DNA of 57,364 nt. Origin: Ectocarpus siliculosus (taxonomy: Eukaryota > Sar > Phaeophyceae > Ectocarpales > Ectocarpaceae). Positions 22,618 through 30,227 of the stretch are shown here, in pieces. How positions within the stretch are numbered: the stretch's first letter is position 1; every line of letters begins with the position of its first letter. Made by a program: the position numbers and the translations under genes. The notes beneath the pieces are model-generated. The model ran no database searches and was not told where the DNA came from. It worked only from the letters and a program-made list of their open reading frames with translations. The stretch spans positions 3,720,387 through 3,777,750 of the forward strand of contig FN649755.1 in the NCBI GenBank assembly GCA_000310025.1, read 5' to 3'.

Positions 22618-23494
22618 CCATCAACACCGCCGCCTCCACCCACATAACCACCACCACCACCACCATCACAAACAACACCACCACCAACAACAGCAGCAGC
22701 AAAAACCGCACACCAACGTTCTCACCCTGGGCGAAGACTTCCCTCCACCCGCCGCCTCCGCATCAGCACCAAACCCCGCACTCGCCGCCGTGCTCAAATC
22801 GCCACCTGCGGCTGTTGCGGCGGAACTACTACTGCCGTTGTTGCTTTCGTCACCTGTGACTCAAACGAATAGCGGCGGCAACAAGGGTCTGACATGAGAA
22901 CACACTTCAGCAAGGCTACCGATGTCACGCATGAAACGAACATGACCACCCACGGGTGTTGTTGCTGTTCCCTGTGACTCGAAAGGAAAAGCGACGACAA
23001 AAAAGGGTGTGACATGAGAACACGCTCGGCATAACTACTGCTGAAATTCACAACATGACATGATGGAGACCATGACCACCGTTGTTGCTGTCGTCACCTG
23101 TGACTCGAAGGAATAGCGCCACGGTAACAAGGGTCTGACATGAGAACACCACGGCATAACTACTGCCGTTGCGGCGGTACTCTTAATACTACCGCTGTCG
23201 TCACTGCTGTTCCCGTCGTTGTTGTCACCAGCGACTCGAACAAATATCGACGATAACAAAGGTCTGACACGAGCCCATTCTTATCCCGCTACAAGACTCA
23301 CGTCTTCCCTGGTACTGGTCGACGCACGAAAAAAAATACACAAAAACACAAAAACACAAAAACGCACCTGGCCCCTGAGGATCTTCAAGGTCCACTTCCC
23401 CCGCGATGTCGACATCCGCCAGGCCCGCCGCGCCCCCTACCGCTCCCCCCCCGCCGCCTCCGCCCGGGGCCCCTTCTCGCGATTGGGACGTCAT
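10854..23494 (-). CDS. VPS26/arrestin-fold retromer-like protein, 12 exons, complete
   Basis: Exons in coding order: 23494-23368, 21611-21496, 19875-19723, 19154-19039, 18695-18536, 17330-17211, 16310-16221, 15746-15654, 13414-13313, 12478-12374, 12110-11992, 11193-10854. All phases agree, giving 546 residues. VPS26 is the arrestin-like subunit of retromer, binding VPS35 and sorting endosomal cargo. Family pattern: SENITGTVTVTAPTSKRVW matches VPS26 'GESVSGKV..NPGKRLEH.GIKIEF'; VDSFNLGDVLQGTVRF matches 'YNKSKYHLKDVIVGKIYF'; FPLTPSH plus VRYYIRLILEDSTQQAYW matches 'ELTPT..FSVRYYLNLVLIDE'. Typical VPS26 is about 330 residues. The extra length is a Gly-rich N-terminus, an acidic insert (APDEDAGQENEEGG), a helical insert after the second arrestin lobe and a 110-residue Ser/Gln/Ala-rich tail. 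Exon 8 uses a weak donor (GTCAGG). The ATG lies two bases after an acceptor-like CCCGCAG, so a 5' UTR intron is possible. It could instead be a diverged arrestin paralogue. Confidence 0.75.
12600..12860 (+). repeat. G-rich minisatellite, ~24-32 bp unit
   Basis: Units resemble GGGGGCACCGTGGGTANNAAT, repeated about nine times in the intron before exon 10 of the VPS26-like gene. A similar G-rich 'GGCACCGTGAATCGATTAGG' motif recurs in the ORC3 gene near 46820-47020; whether the two are homologous is unclear. Confidence 0.75.
13362..13553 (-). repeat. Tandem duplication of the exon-9 acceptor junction
   Basis: Exon 9 starts at 13414 on the minus strand. The first ~50 coding bases, the CAG acceptor and about 17 bases of intron (13362-13431) recur at 13482-13553 with one or two changes, 120 bp upstream in the transcript. 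The copy has an intact acceptor but diverges after about 53 exon bases. Confidence 0.85.
13999..14217 (+). mobile_element. MITE family A copy
   Basis: A 219-bp copy in an intron of the VPS26-like gene. Its left end is TACCGTATGACACAAGATAA and its right end ATGTGTTATCTTGTGTCATA. The ends are slightly diverged. Confidence 0.85.
15122..15222 (+). repeat. 33-bp tandem repeat, three copies
   Basis: Three near-identical units of GTTCGTCCTGGCCTCACTAC-GAGAACATAGCT lie in an intron of the VPS26-like gene. The rest of this 1.4-kb intron (14220-15650) holds no other feature I can support. Confidence 0.85.
15790..16095 (-). repeat. Three tandem ~110-bp units upstream of exon 8
   Basis: Units contain CTTGCTGTTGGACACT, then CATGCATCGCCTGAACAAAA. 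On the coding strand each ends in TTTTGTTCAGGCGATG, resembling the true exon 8 acceptor (GGTTTTTCAGGTGATG) at 15746. The similarity spans only about 15 bases of the junction. Confidence 0.65.
16290..16545 (-). repeat. Copies of the exon-7 acceptor junction
   Basis: The exon 7 junction (plus strand CCACTCCGAAATCCTGCACG at 16298-16317) recurs at about 16418-16440 (CCAAAATCCTGCTCGAAAGG) and 16508-16540 (TTCACTCCGAAATTCTGGAC). Each copy is followed by the same GA-rich tract, all inside the intron preceding exon 7. Confidence 0.7.
16705..17250 (-). repeat. Four ~160-bp units spanning the exon-6 donor junction
   Basis: Exon 6 ends at 17211 (coding strand, ...TGCGATTTC then GTGAGT). The last ~40 exon bases plus intron start recur at about 17030-17100, 16870-16935 and 16712-16770, each retaining CGTTGCAATCGGAGATGAC-like exon sequence followed by CCTCTACCCCCTCCC and TTATTTCTCGACGCC. 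Confidence 0.85.
17486..18165 (-). repeat. Copies of the exon-6 acceptor junction
   Basis: The exon 6 start (plus strand AGTACTCCATCGCCAGAGGG at about 17310-17329, then AGCTGCGG) recurs at 17491-17525, 17668-17700 and, more diverged, near 18028-18062 and 18135-18155. The same block also repeats a GATGCTACAAAGGAGGTGA unit three or four times at 17860-18020. Confidence 0.8.
18150..18190 (+). repeat. Short interstitial telomere-like tract
   Basis: GGGTTAGGGTTCGGGTTAGG and flanking TTAGGG-like units, about 35 bases, lie in the intron between exons 5 and 6 of the VPS26-like gene. It may simply be a variant of the adjacent repeat. Confidence 0.5.
18300..18512 (+). repeat. (CAG)n/(CAA)n microsatellite block
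   Basis: Compound CAG, CAA and CCA triplets immediately precede the exon 5 donor (on the coding strand, just inside the intron). Long open frames on both strands here are low-complexity artefacts. Confidence 0.9.
18640..18945 (-). repeat. ~115-bp duplication of the exon-5 acceptor junction
   Basis: Exon 5 starts at 18695. The block 18651-18760, comprising about 45 coding bases, the acceptor and the intron with GTGTAAACAGGAGG, recurs at about 18835-18945 with roughly 15-20% change. A shorter third copy of the exon part lies at 18815-18830. Confidence 0.8.
19190..19300 (+). repeat. Minisatellite, ~32-bp unit
   Basis: CACCCGCGGGAAAAA units alternate with CACCCATGGGAAAACTCGCG. The same family forms a longer array at 21120-21400. 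Confidence 0.75.
19885..20107 (+). repeat. (GACA)n/(GA)n low-complexity tract
   Basis: Starts directly after the exon 3 acceptor of the VPS26-like gene (coding strand: the intron end is C/T-rich and may serve as a very long pyrimidine tract). Arginine/glutamate-rich open frames here are artefacts. Confidence 0.9.
20236..20553 (+). mobile_element. Tigger/pogo-like short transposon with internal ~20-bp repeats
   Basis: The left end is TACAGTAGGGGGCGCGGGTT followed by AGCGACC; the right end, reversed, is TACAGTGGGAGGGGGGCGGT followed by TTAGCGACG. Inverted termini beginning CAGT next to TA are typical of the pogo/Tigger branch of Tc1/mariner. The interior has about eight TAGCGACATGCCCTGTT units. 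No transposase is encoded. Confidence 0.75.
20596..21012 (+). mobile_element. Second Tigger-like element with internal 78-bp repeats
   Basis: The left end CAGTGGAGGTCCCCGTTTAG (then TGCCGGT) matches the reversed right end CAACGGAGGGGGTCCCGGGT (then TAGTGCCGGT). Between them are four to five ~78-bp units with TTTTCGGCGGGCATACACTG and CAGTACTTTGAATAC. It sits about 45 bp from the previous element. Confidence 0.7.
21120..21400 (+). repeat. Minisatellite, ~33-bp unit
   Basis: About eight units resembling CACCCATGGGAAAACCGTGA followed by AATATCGAA lie just downstream (in transcript sense) of the exon 2 donor of the VPS26-like gene. Confidence 0.8.
21710..22720 (+). repeat. Kilobase of (CAA)n/(CAG)n low complexity
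   Basis: CAA/ACC triplets at 21720-21950, CAG/GCA clusters at 22060-22340 and CAA again at 22530-22700, all inside intron 1 of the VPS26-like gene. Open frames of 160-190 codons on both strands are compositional. Confidence 0.85.
22848..23275 (+). repeat. Tandem repeat, ~115-bp unit, four copies
   Basis: Units contain CACCTGTGACTCGAAGGAAT followed by AGGGTCTGACATGAGAACAC. They start near 22850, 22970, 23090 and 23222 in intron 1 of the VPS26-like gene. Confidence 0.8.
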
Positions 23495-24411
23495 GGCTGC
23501 GGGAGCTAATATTAGCTGTGTGGCGAAAAAGATTGAAAAAAAAAAAAAAAGCGTGCTAGGAGAACGCTCGAACAGAGAAACCACATGAGAAAAACACACA
23601 AGCAAAAAAAAATTGAGACGAGACAGGCTAATTCGGAGAACGCTCGAGCAAATAAACAAAAAAAAAAACGCTCGAGACGACACCTAAGTGTTCAGCCTGG
23701 GCTTGTTACTAGAAGACGGAATCTGACAGGTTTAAGTGGTTTGAGGTCGGCTTCTAAGAGGCTAATCAGGAGAAAAACAGCAAAATTGCACATACGGTAG
23801 CTTCAGCTGACGCTATCAATTGATTGCTATTCTGTCGTACAGAATCTACTTTGAAAAGAGATGGATTCGTTGTGTCATGTTGAACACAAAAAAAAAAATG
23901 GCCAACCAACGAGGCAGCGCCCCACTGGTGGATCCAGAGCGACGACATCAGACACACACAGAGACACACACACAGAGAGAGCACAACTACCCTCGGGCAT
24001 AGGAATGGGTATTATAGTAAGTTGTGAGCCTGCCCGTAGTCAGTCAAAGTGAGCAAGCATACTGGATAAAGCACAGAATCAGCTAAGTTGGTGATAGGGT
24101 TGTACTGCTGTCTTCGTGTTTGGTATTTTCGGTATTAACCTTACTTGCTGGACAACATAAGTAGGGGTGGCAACCTTAATAAGGACACTTCCCCGACTTA
24201 GAGACACATTTTCTTAGGGAAAAAACACGTTTGTCCTTAACCGACGTTCGACTTAAGATTATGGGTAGAGTTGTTGGGGTCCGCGTGCTTGGTCTTTTTC
24301 GTAATAACCTGTGGCAGTCAGAGCCTGCCGCATCTATCCGTCGCCATGCAAATGTCTGCGCTGCAGCTGCGCTGGTGCTCTCGGGCGGTGGAATATGCTC
24401 GTCGCCAGGTA

Positions 24412-24690
24412 CACGGTAGGTTGCATACGCAAGATACCACGCCCCCTGGACCGATTTTCATGTGATAAATTACCTCTAGTACCGTAGGTTGCATTCGCAA
24501 GATATCACGCACCCTGGACCGATTTTCATACCTCAACTACGGTAGGTTGCATACGCAACACAACACCCCCTGGACCGATTTTCATATGATACCTCTATTA
24601 CCGTAGGTCACGTACGTAAGATATCACACCCCCTGGACCGATTTTCAAAGCTAGATTACTCCACGACGAAGAACATGCCGCGTTCAGATC
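24412..24690 (+). mobile_element. Head-to-tail array of MITE-A left ends
   Basis: Four successive ~65-bp units each carry a CCGTAGGTTGCATACGCAAG-like start and CCTGGACCGATTTTCA. They begin near 24413, 24480, 24538 and 24600. Only the last extends into the MITE body (CTAGATTACTCCACGACGAA), and no right end is present. Confidence 0.8.
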
Positions 24691-24815
24691 GAAATAGACC
24701 CAAAATAAGCCCCACGTATCCAGCCGGTTTTCTTCCCTCTCACTGCTGTAAAGACTTCAACACGTCCCTGTCGACTGTGGTATTATCTCGAAAGGGTAGA
24801 CTTGCTGTGAGATGA
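24689..24815 (+). repeat. Interspersed repeat family D
   Basis: GATCGAAATAGACCCAAAAT, a CCGGTTTTCTTCC segment, CCTGTCGACTGTGG and TCTCGAAAGGGTAGAC occur in the same order at 53928-54050. Shorter pieces with CAGAAAGACTACCCGTTCGA occur at 40985 and 42437, and related ones near 38548, 53220 and 54345. Confidence 0.7.
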
Positions 24816-27748
24816 TGTACTTTCTTACAGCATCTAAAAACATCTTGGACACACACCCGGAACAATTTAGGGGAGGGTAGGGGGGTGTTATTTTCCGTCA
24901 CACAACGAGGCGATGAAAAATCCAGGGTCTCCGGCGCTGCAGTGTTGAGTACGATCTCATCATGCCAACGCCGGCAAACCGGTGGTATCGCTACCTTTGG
25001 GCTTGCAAACCCTGTGCCGACAAAGGCGTCGACAGCCAGCAACAGATTGTATTCGGTTGCCCCAAAGAGAACAATATAAGCTAACTGCCCATGTTTGCAC
25101 AGCAAGGGAGCAGAGAGGGTGGGGTGTCAGGGCAATCATTTTTTTCGACTGGGAGAGAAGCGAAAAGCCGTTTTCCAGCTGTGTGACGCGCTGAAAAAGA
25201 GCCGTCTTATCTCGGCACATGGCGCGCACGCTCGCGCAAGCTCCTTCCGGCGATCACCAACCCTCAGGCAGAGGGATCTCATCGCAGTCGGGGACAAGTG
25301 CATCAACAGGCATCGGTGCTTGGAAACAAGCACCGGGGGTACTCAGGGTAGGAGAGGTGCTGTAAAATAGGTCAAATTTTGACGATGGTTTGAATTGGTA
25401 CGAGAACCGCAGAAGGGGACGTGGCCGCAAAAGCAGCAGGTAGCCTGCCCCAACGCTCCCCGGCCTGTCTCGAAGGGACTCACCTTGTGCTGAGGGTGTG
25501 GGGCCCCTATTGTCTGTCGCTCCCTGTCTTTCTCTATCGCCCCTTTGCTCTCTGCTCGCTTGGTTTTGCAACTCGGAGATATCACACGACACTTGGGGGA
25601 CCCGCAGCATGGAATTGTTTTTGGTGGGGTACCTACGTAGGATACGCTGCTGGCTGCTGCTGGGTGGGGTATAGCATACTGCGCATGGACACACCTGTTG
25701 TTCCTTCTGTGGGCTAGATATGTAGGTTTTTGTGCAGGGCTTACAAACGGTACTCAAGGTGTGGCGGAGTGCAGTGAGTTTATCGTTTGAGACCAAAGAA
25801 GGACTTACCATGTATTGCCAGCCCGGTCTCATCATCCCCACACGAATAATAATCGAGGCCAATCAATGGAGGCTGCGACTTTCTTTCGTGACAAAAAACA
25901 GGAAAGCTACTCGTCGAGAGAGTATAAGCTTTCGGCTCTGTCGCCGGCACCACACTACAGTACTGCTGTAAGTACTTACTGCTGTGTACCTTCGAGGTCC
26001 GGTGGAAGAAGATCAGATGGACGGACGGAGGACCGCATCACCGCGTCTGCAATTTTCTTTCAGACCGGCTGCAAACACATTCCATGAACGTATGTATGTT
26101 CGTTCGTCGCTGAAAAAAAGGGATTTAGACTACAGTACTGCTGTTATTTCATGACGAGACCGTTTATCGAGGCCCCACCCACATGCCGACACTAAATTGT
26201 TTGGAAGATATACCGGACCCTTTTGGTCAAACACGACGATTGAGATATATCCCCAAAAGGATCTATGTAGACTACTATCTGCGATCCATCACGAAAGAAC
26301 GAAGAAACACCGTCACAACAGAGAAAGAAGTAATAATGCTGTACACTATATGCAGCAGTTAATCAGGTAGTGAACGAAAACATATTCTCCGTGTCGTCGA
26401 ACATGGTGGTGGTAGACTGACTGCTGGCGGTATGGCTCTTGTCTCGTGTGATGGAGAATTAGGTTGACGAGTTTCGTGACGAGAGTGCCCGTGACAAAAG
26501 TTGGGGCGACGAGAGCGCGAGAATGGGCGGGATTCAAAGGCGAATTCGTCATCGGAACCTCGGGCAAATGAACGGAGTTTTTCTGCGGAGAATCCAACCG
26601 CCCGCTCTAAACCTCCGCCGCACAGCAGTGTTGAGACGTCTTCCCTCCCCCCCACCATAACACACAACCCATCGAACCCAGTTCTACTCACGAGACAGCA
26701 GCTACCTACCGAGTCAGGAGCCAAGAACAGACACGAAAAGCAAGGTGAGAGCTGCAGCAGCAGCTACATCAGAACGCCCTATAAGACTACCGCGAGGGTG
26801 AGGTTGCTGAAATGTTCTCTGCTTGTCGTGTGATTACGCGCGCAGTGGTTTGACGCCTTCGCGCTTGAACAACAGCACCGTGGGCAGGGTGAGGGTCTGA
26901 TCCTCACGCTTCCTCGCGGGCGTTTGGTCATATGGCAGGCGGTAGGCAGGTGTCACTAGGGGCAGGCAGCATTTTGGTGTGTGGCTTTTCTCCCACGAAA
27001 TGCAATGTTATTTTGTTCTGAGCGGCGGGTTTGCGCCCTGGATTCTGATTTTGGCGGTTTGCCAGGAGTCGGTCTCGCTCAGGTTCAGAGCGTCGAACGC
27101 GTGGAAGCGCTGCAGTTCCTTTCGGCCGCCCACTTTACGTTAGTAGAGGCTGTGGCGTGAGAGCTTCTGAGTACGCTTCTCGAGGGAGATAGCAACGAGA
27201 GCAGGAAGCCAGCTACTGTTTCAATCAGCGAATTCTGGATGATGAGTGATCGTAGATTCGGCGTGTGTGTGTGTGTGTGGACTCGTCCCATCCAGTTCCG
27301 CCGTACAATAATGTACAATTCCACGCCTGTCGCCATTCGTTTGACGCTTCACCAGCCGCCGGGTTCGCACATGCACCTAGGAAGCTGCGGACTTTGAATT
27401 TTGGTCATCGTTTACTCTGTAGTGCTTGATTGTTGCCTTCCGTTGATATTGAACGCTTGAATGGTCCAGCAGCTCCTCATGTTCATCCGCCTCCGATTGC
27501 AGCGGTGTATTTTTTTGCTTGATGAGAGATCCAACGCGCAAACAAAGAGTCGGATAATTTCGGGGATATCTGTGCCAGCTGAACCACCCGCCGCGACCGG
27601 TCGGTACATAGCAGCAAGATATATGCTTGCGGCACCGAACACGATGTATATAGAACGCATGCCGCGTATTCCGTCTCCTTGCCGGCACGGAAGCAAGATT
27701 TGATATGCGTTACTATAGTAGTCCATATGAGGACACTGGCCTTTCCAG
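24816..27748. other. Intergenic, no supported gene
   Basis: The longest open frame is 25862-25254 (minus, 202 codons). It has no domain I recognise. A possible terminal coding exon at 27083-27160 (+, VQSVERVEALQFLSAAHFTL then VEAVA and TGA) follows a CTCAG acceptor but has no phase-matched partner. A (GT)n tract lies near 27260. Confidence 0.45.
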
Positions 27749-28000
27749 NNNNNNNNNNNNNNNNNNNNNNNNNNNNNNNNNNNNNNNNNNNNNNNNNNNN
27801 NNNNNNNNNNNNNNNNNNNNNNNNNNNNNNNNNNNNNNNNNNNNNNNNNNNNNNNNNNNNNNNNNNNNNNNNNNNNNNNNNNNNNNNNNNNNNNNNNNNN
27901 NNNNNNNNNNNNNNNNNNNNNNNNNNNNNNNNNNNNNNNNNNNNNNNNNNNNNNNNNNNNNNNNNNNNNNNNNNNNNNNNNNNNNNNNNNNNNNNNNNNN
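27749..28000. other. Assembly gap (252 N)
   Basis: A run of N. The 12-mer GAGGACACTGGC occurs just before it (27729-27740) and again immediately after it (28001-28012), suggesting a tandem repeat or collapsed overlap at the gap. Confidence 0.95.
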
Positions 28001-28944
28001 GAGGACACTGGCTACTGTCGGAGACAGATGCCGGTGCCGTGGCAGTATTATCCCACTGCCAGGGGAAGGCTATTTCCTCTCGTGATGTGTAAACGAGGAG
28101 AAGAGGGTAGAAAGAGAGAGTGGCCATAGCGGCAGAGGGAGAGGAGAGTCGAAGACTCTCCGCTTCCGCTTTCGGCAAGTGGCCAGGGACTTCGGAAGAT
28201 ATCCATCTCCGACGGTGCATTTCCTGTCACTCTCCTTGTGACAAGATACCCCGAGGGAGCCATATCTTCCTACACTTTGTATGTGCACACATGGTTGGTT
28301 ATACTCCTGACAGGTGTCCTCCACCCATACTTCTTTCTCCTTGAAGAATGCCAGGCACTCAAAATTCCTTACCCGCACGTATCTTAACCAGGTACGTACG
28401 TAGATTTTTGCCGGAAAAGATCTACTGTATTTATTTCCCCGATCTTCGTATCATATTTGTTCATGTTTGTTCTACAGTAGGTTTCGGATCCTTCCGGGGA
28501 TTCTGTTGTTCGACTTCCTTCTGCTAAAATATGGAACCCTACAACAGACACACATTCCGCGGTGGCTGGGTTGTACTGCTGTGTTGTCTCGTAGGACCCT
28601 CGAAATTGCTGCGTGTGGGTGGTTGTCGATCATTGCCCGGGAGCTCGACGTTGCTTCTTCAACTGGTACATACAGTACAGCAGTAGTTTCTATCGTACAC
28701 GAATGACAGCCTCACTTTCGCCGTACTCCGTGGATGAACGACGTCGAACTACTGAAGGACAGGAGGAGTGCGTTTTCGCATCAAACGTCGTCGCTGGCTG
28801 CTGGCCCCTTCCGTTCCCCTTACAACTGCTGATATCTGTACTGCACCGCTGCTCTATGTAAGAACGTTTGTTTGTGCATGATTCGAGTTTCGCCATCGCC
28901 GACACGTTCTACAGCAGTATCCAGAACGCGCCACCACTTTCAAT

Positions 28945-29165
28945 GAACCTCTATTATAGTTTCGGCCAAGGCTGGTATTCTTACTGTATTCCTGCAGTAG
29001 GGTCATGCTACGAATGGTCGCTAGTCTATAGCATAACGGTTTTGGCGTACTGTGGGAGTTCTTGACTACTATAACTTGTAGCTCATAAACGGTGCTCAAG
29101 TTCTTCCATTGTGATTTTTGTTTTTTTGGCTCAACTACGCAAGTGCGGGCGCGTTCTGTATCTCG
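28945..29165 (+). repeat. Upstream segment shared with an ORC3 intron
   Basis: From TAGTTTCGGCCAAG through GGGTCATGCTACGAATGGTC, GGTGCTCAAGTTCTT and GCGCGTTCTGTA, this segment is colinear with 50040-50240 in an ORC3 intron. A shorter third piece lies at 49855-49905. It ends about 100 bp before the SnoaL-like start codon, so it lies where promoter or 5' UTR sequence would be. Confidence 0.7.
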
Positions 29166-29260
29166 ATAATTACTGCACCTTCGTCTAATAATCTTTGCAT
29201 TTATCCCCGCGGGTGTTGTACAGGGTACCAGTACGAAGAACTATCAGCAAGACCCACATC

Positions 29261-30227
29261 ATGTCCCTGCCAGCCAGCATCGTGTTGCCCAGCACTCCGG
29301 AGGGAGAGACCGTGCGTAGGTACGCTCTCGGACAGTCCGACGCGTCTTTCTTCGCCGAGGGAGCGGCTCCGATTTTCTCCAAGGACATGGTGTTCAACGG
29401 GCTCCTGTTCAAGCTCAAGGGTGCGGCCAACATTGTGCCGTTGTTTGCCGATTTCGTGGCGAACAAGATCAAGGAAGTCAGGTGAGACGGACAGACCCCT
29501 CTCTCAGGCGTGTATTGTATATGTACATAATCTTACGTAGCCTACAGTACTGCTGTAGTTTGGTTGTCGCGTAGACTACTGTATGTAGCATCCGATCGGT
29601 TGTTGAGGTCATTGGTATACTCATGGAGGCGTGGTGAGGTTCCGCTGCGAGGATTTGCGCTCGTAGACCCCAAATGACAGGTGTACTCTGTAGTAGTGTT
29701 GTTGGCATTTTAGCGATGAGTGAAAGGGACTGGAAGCTCCAACTTGGACGTTTTGTGCAAGTGTATACCATTGCGGTGAACACTTGTACAAGAGCGAGAC
29801 AATCGAAGCAAATCGCACGAACAACAGCCGTTCATTCGAGAAAAAAGAGTTTATCATCTGGTGGTTCGTGGGAAAACGAAGGTGGGACCGACCTTGGCTA
29901 AAGCTTTGTGTTGGGAAAACCTGTCGATCGTCGGCATGAATCATGATAGTCAACATGAAGCTTTCTTACGACGTACGTGCCCCGTTCCATTCACACCACC
30001 CCCAAACCAGATTCGAGGCGATTGCCGAAGCTGGTTCAAAGAAGAAATACTTGGTGCTCTACTACGTCCGACTTGAGGGCCAAGAGTCCGAGATGCCGTT
30101 GGTGGATCTGCTCACGCTAGACGACGACGGCCTCATCTGCCGCCTCGAGAACTGCTTCGACACCACCAAGTGCCCGCAGGAGATCATCGACGCCGGCGCT
30201 CCCACGCTGGTTGGGTTCGAGGGGTAG
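29261..30227 (+). CDS. SnoaL/NTF2-like small protein, two exons, complete
   Basis: Exon 1 is 29261-29481 and exon 2 is 30011-30227 (TAG). The GT-AG intron is phase 2, and the product is 145 residues. The sequence runs: an N-terminal helix (TVRRYALGQSDASFFAEGAA), a short strand pair with FNGLLFKLKGAANIVPLFAD (the substrate-pocket 'F.G..F.G...I..FF' arrangement of SnoaL-like NTF2 folds), then strands ending KKYLVLYYVRLEG and DDDGLICRLENCFD (family 'G.I....EYYD'). Such proteins are small cone-shaped enzymes or ligand binders, and no substrate can be assigned. No signal peptide or membrane segment is seen. An in-frame ATG lies 66 bp upstream (29195), but MSLPASIVLPS begins the conserved-looking part. 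The gene is isolated between repeat regions. Confidence 0.72.

Noticed and set aside
22065-22711. 180-190 codon Leu/Val/Cys-rich minus frames
   Set aside because: Translations of CAA/CAG/CCA low complexity within an intron.
25254-25862. 202-codon minus frame
   Set aside because: No recognisable motif and mixed codon use; the start is not preceded by promoter-like or splice context. It remains possible as a lineage-specific exon but is unsupported.
27412-28220. Long open frames across the gap region
   Set aside because: They consist mostly of unknown residues from the N run.
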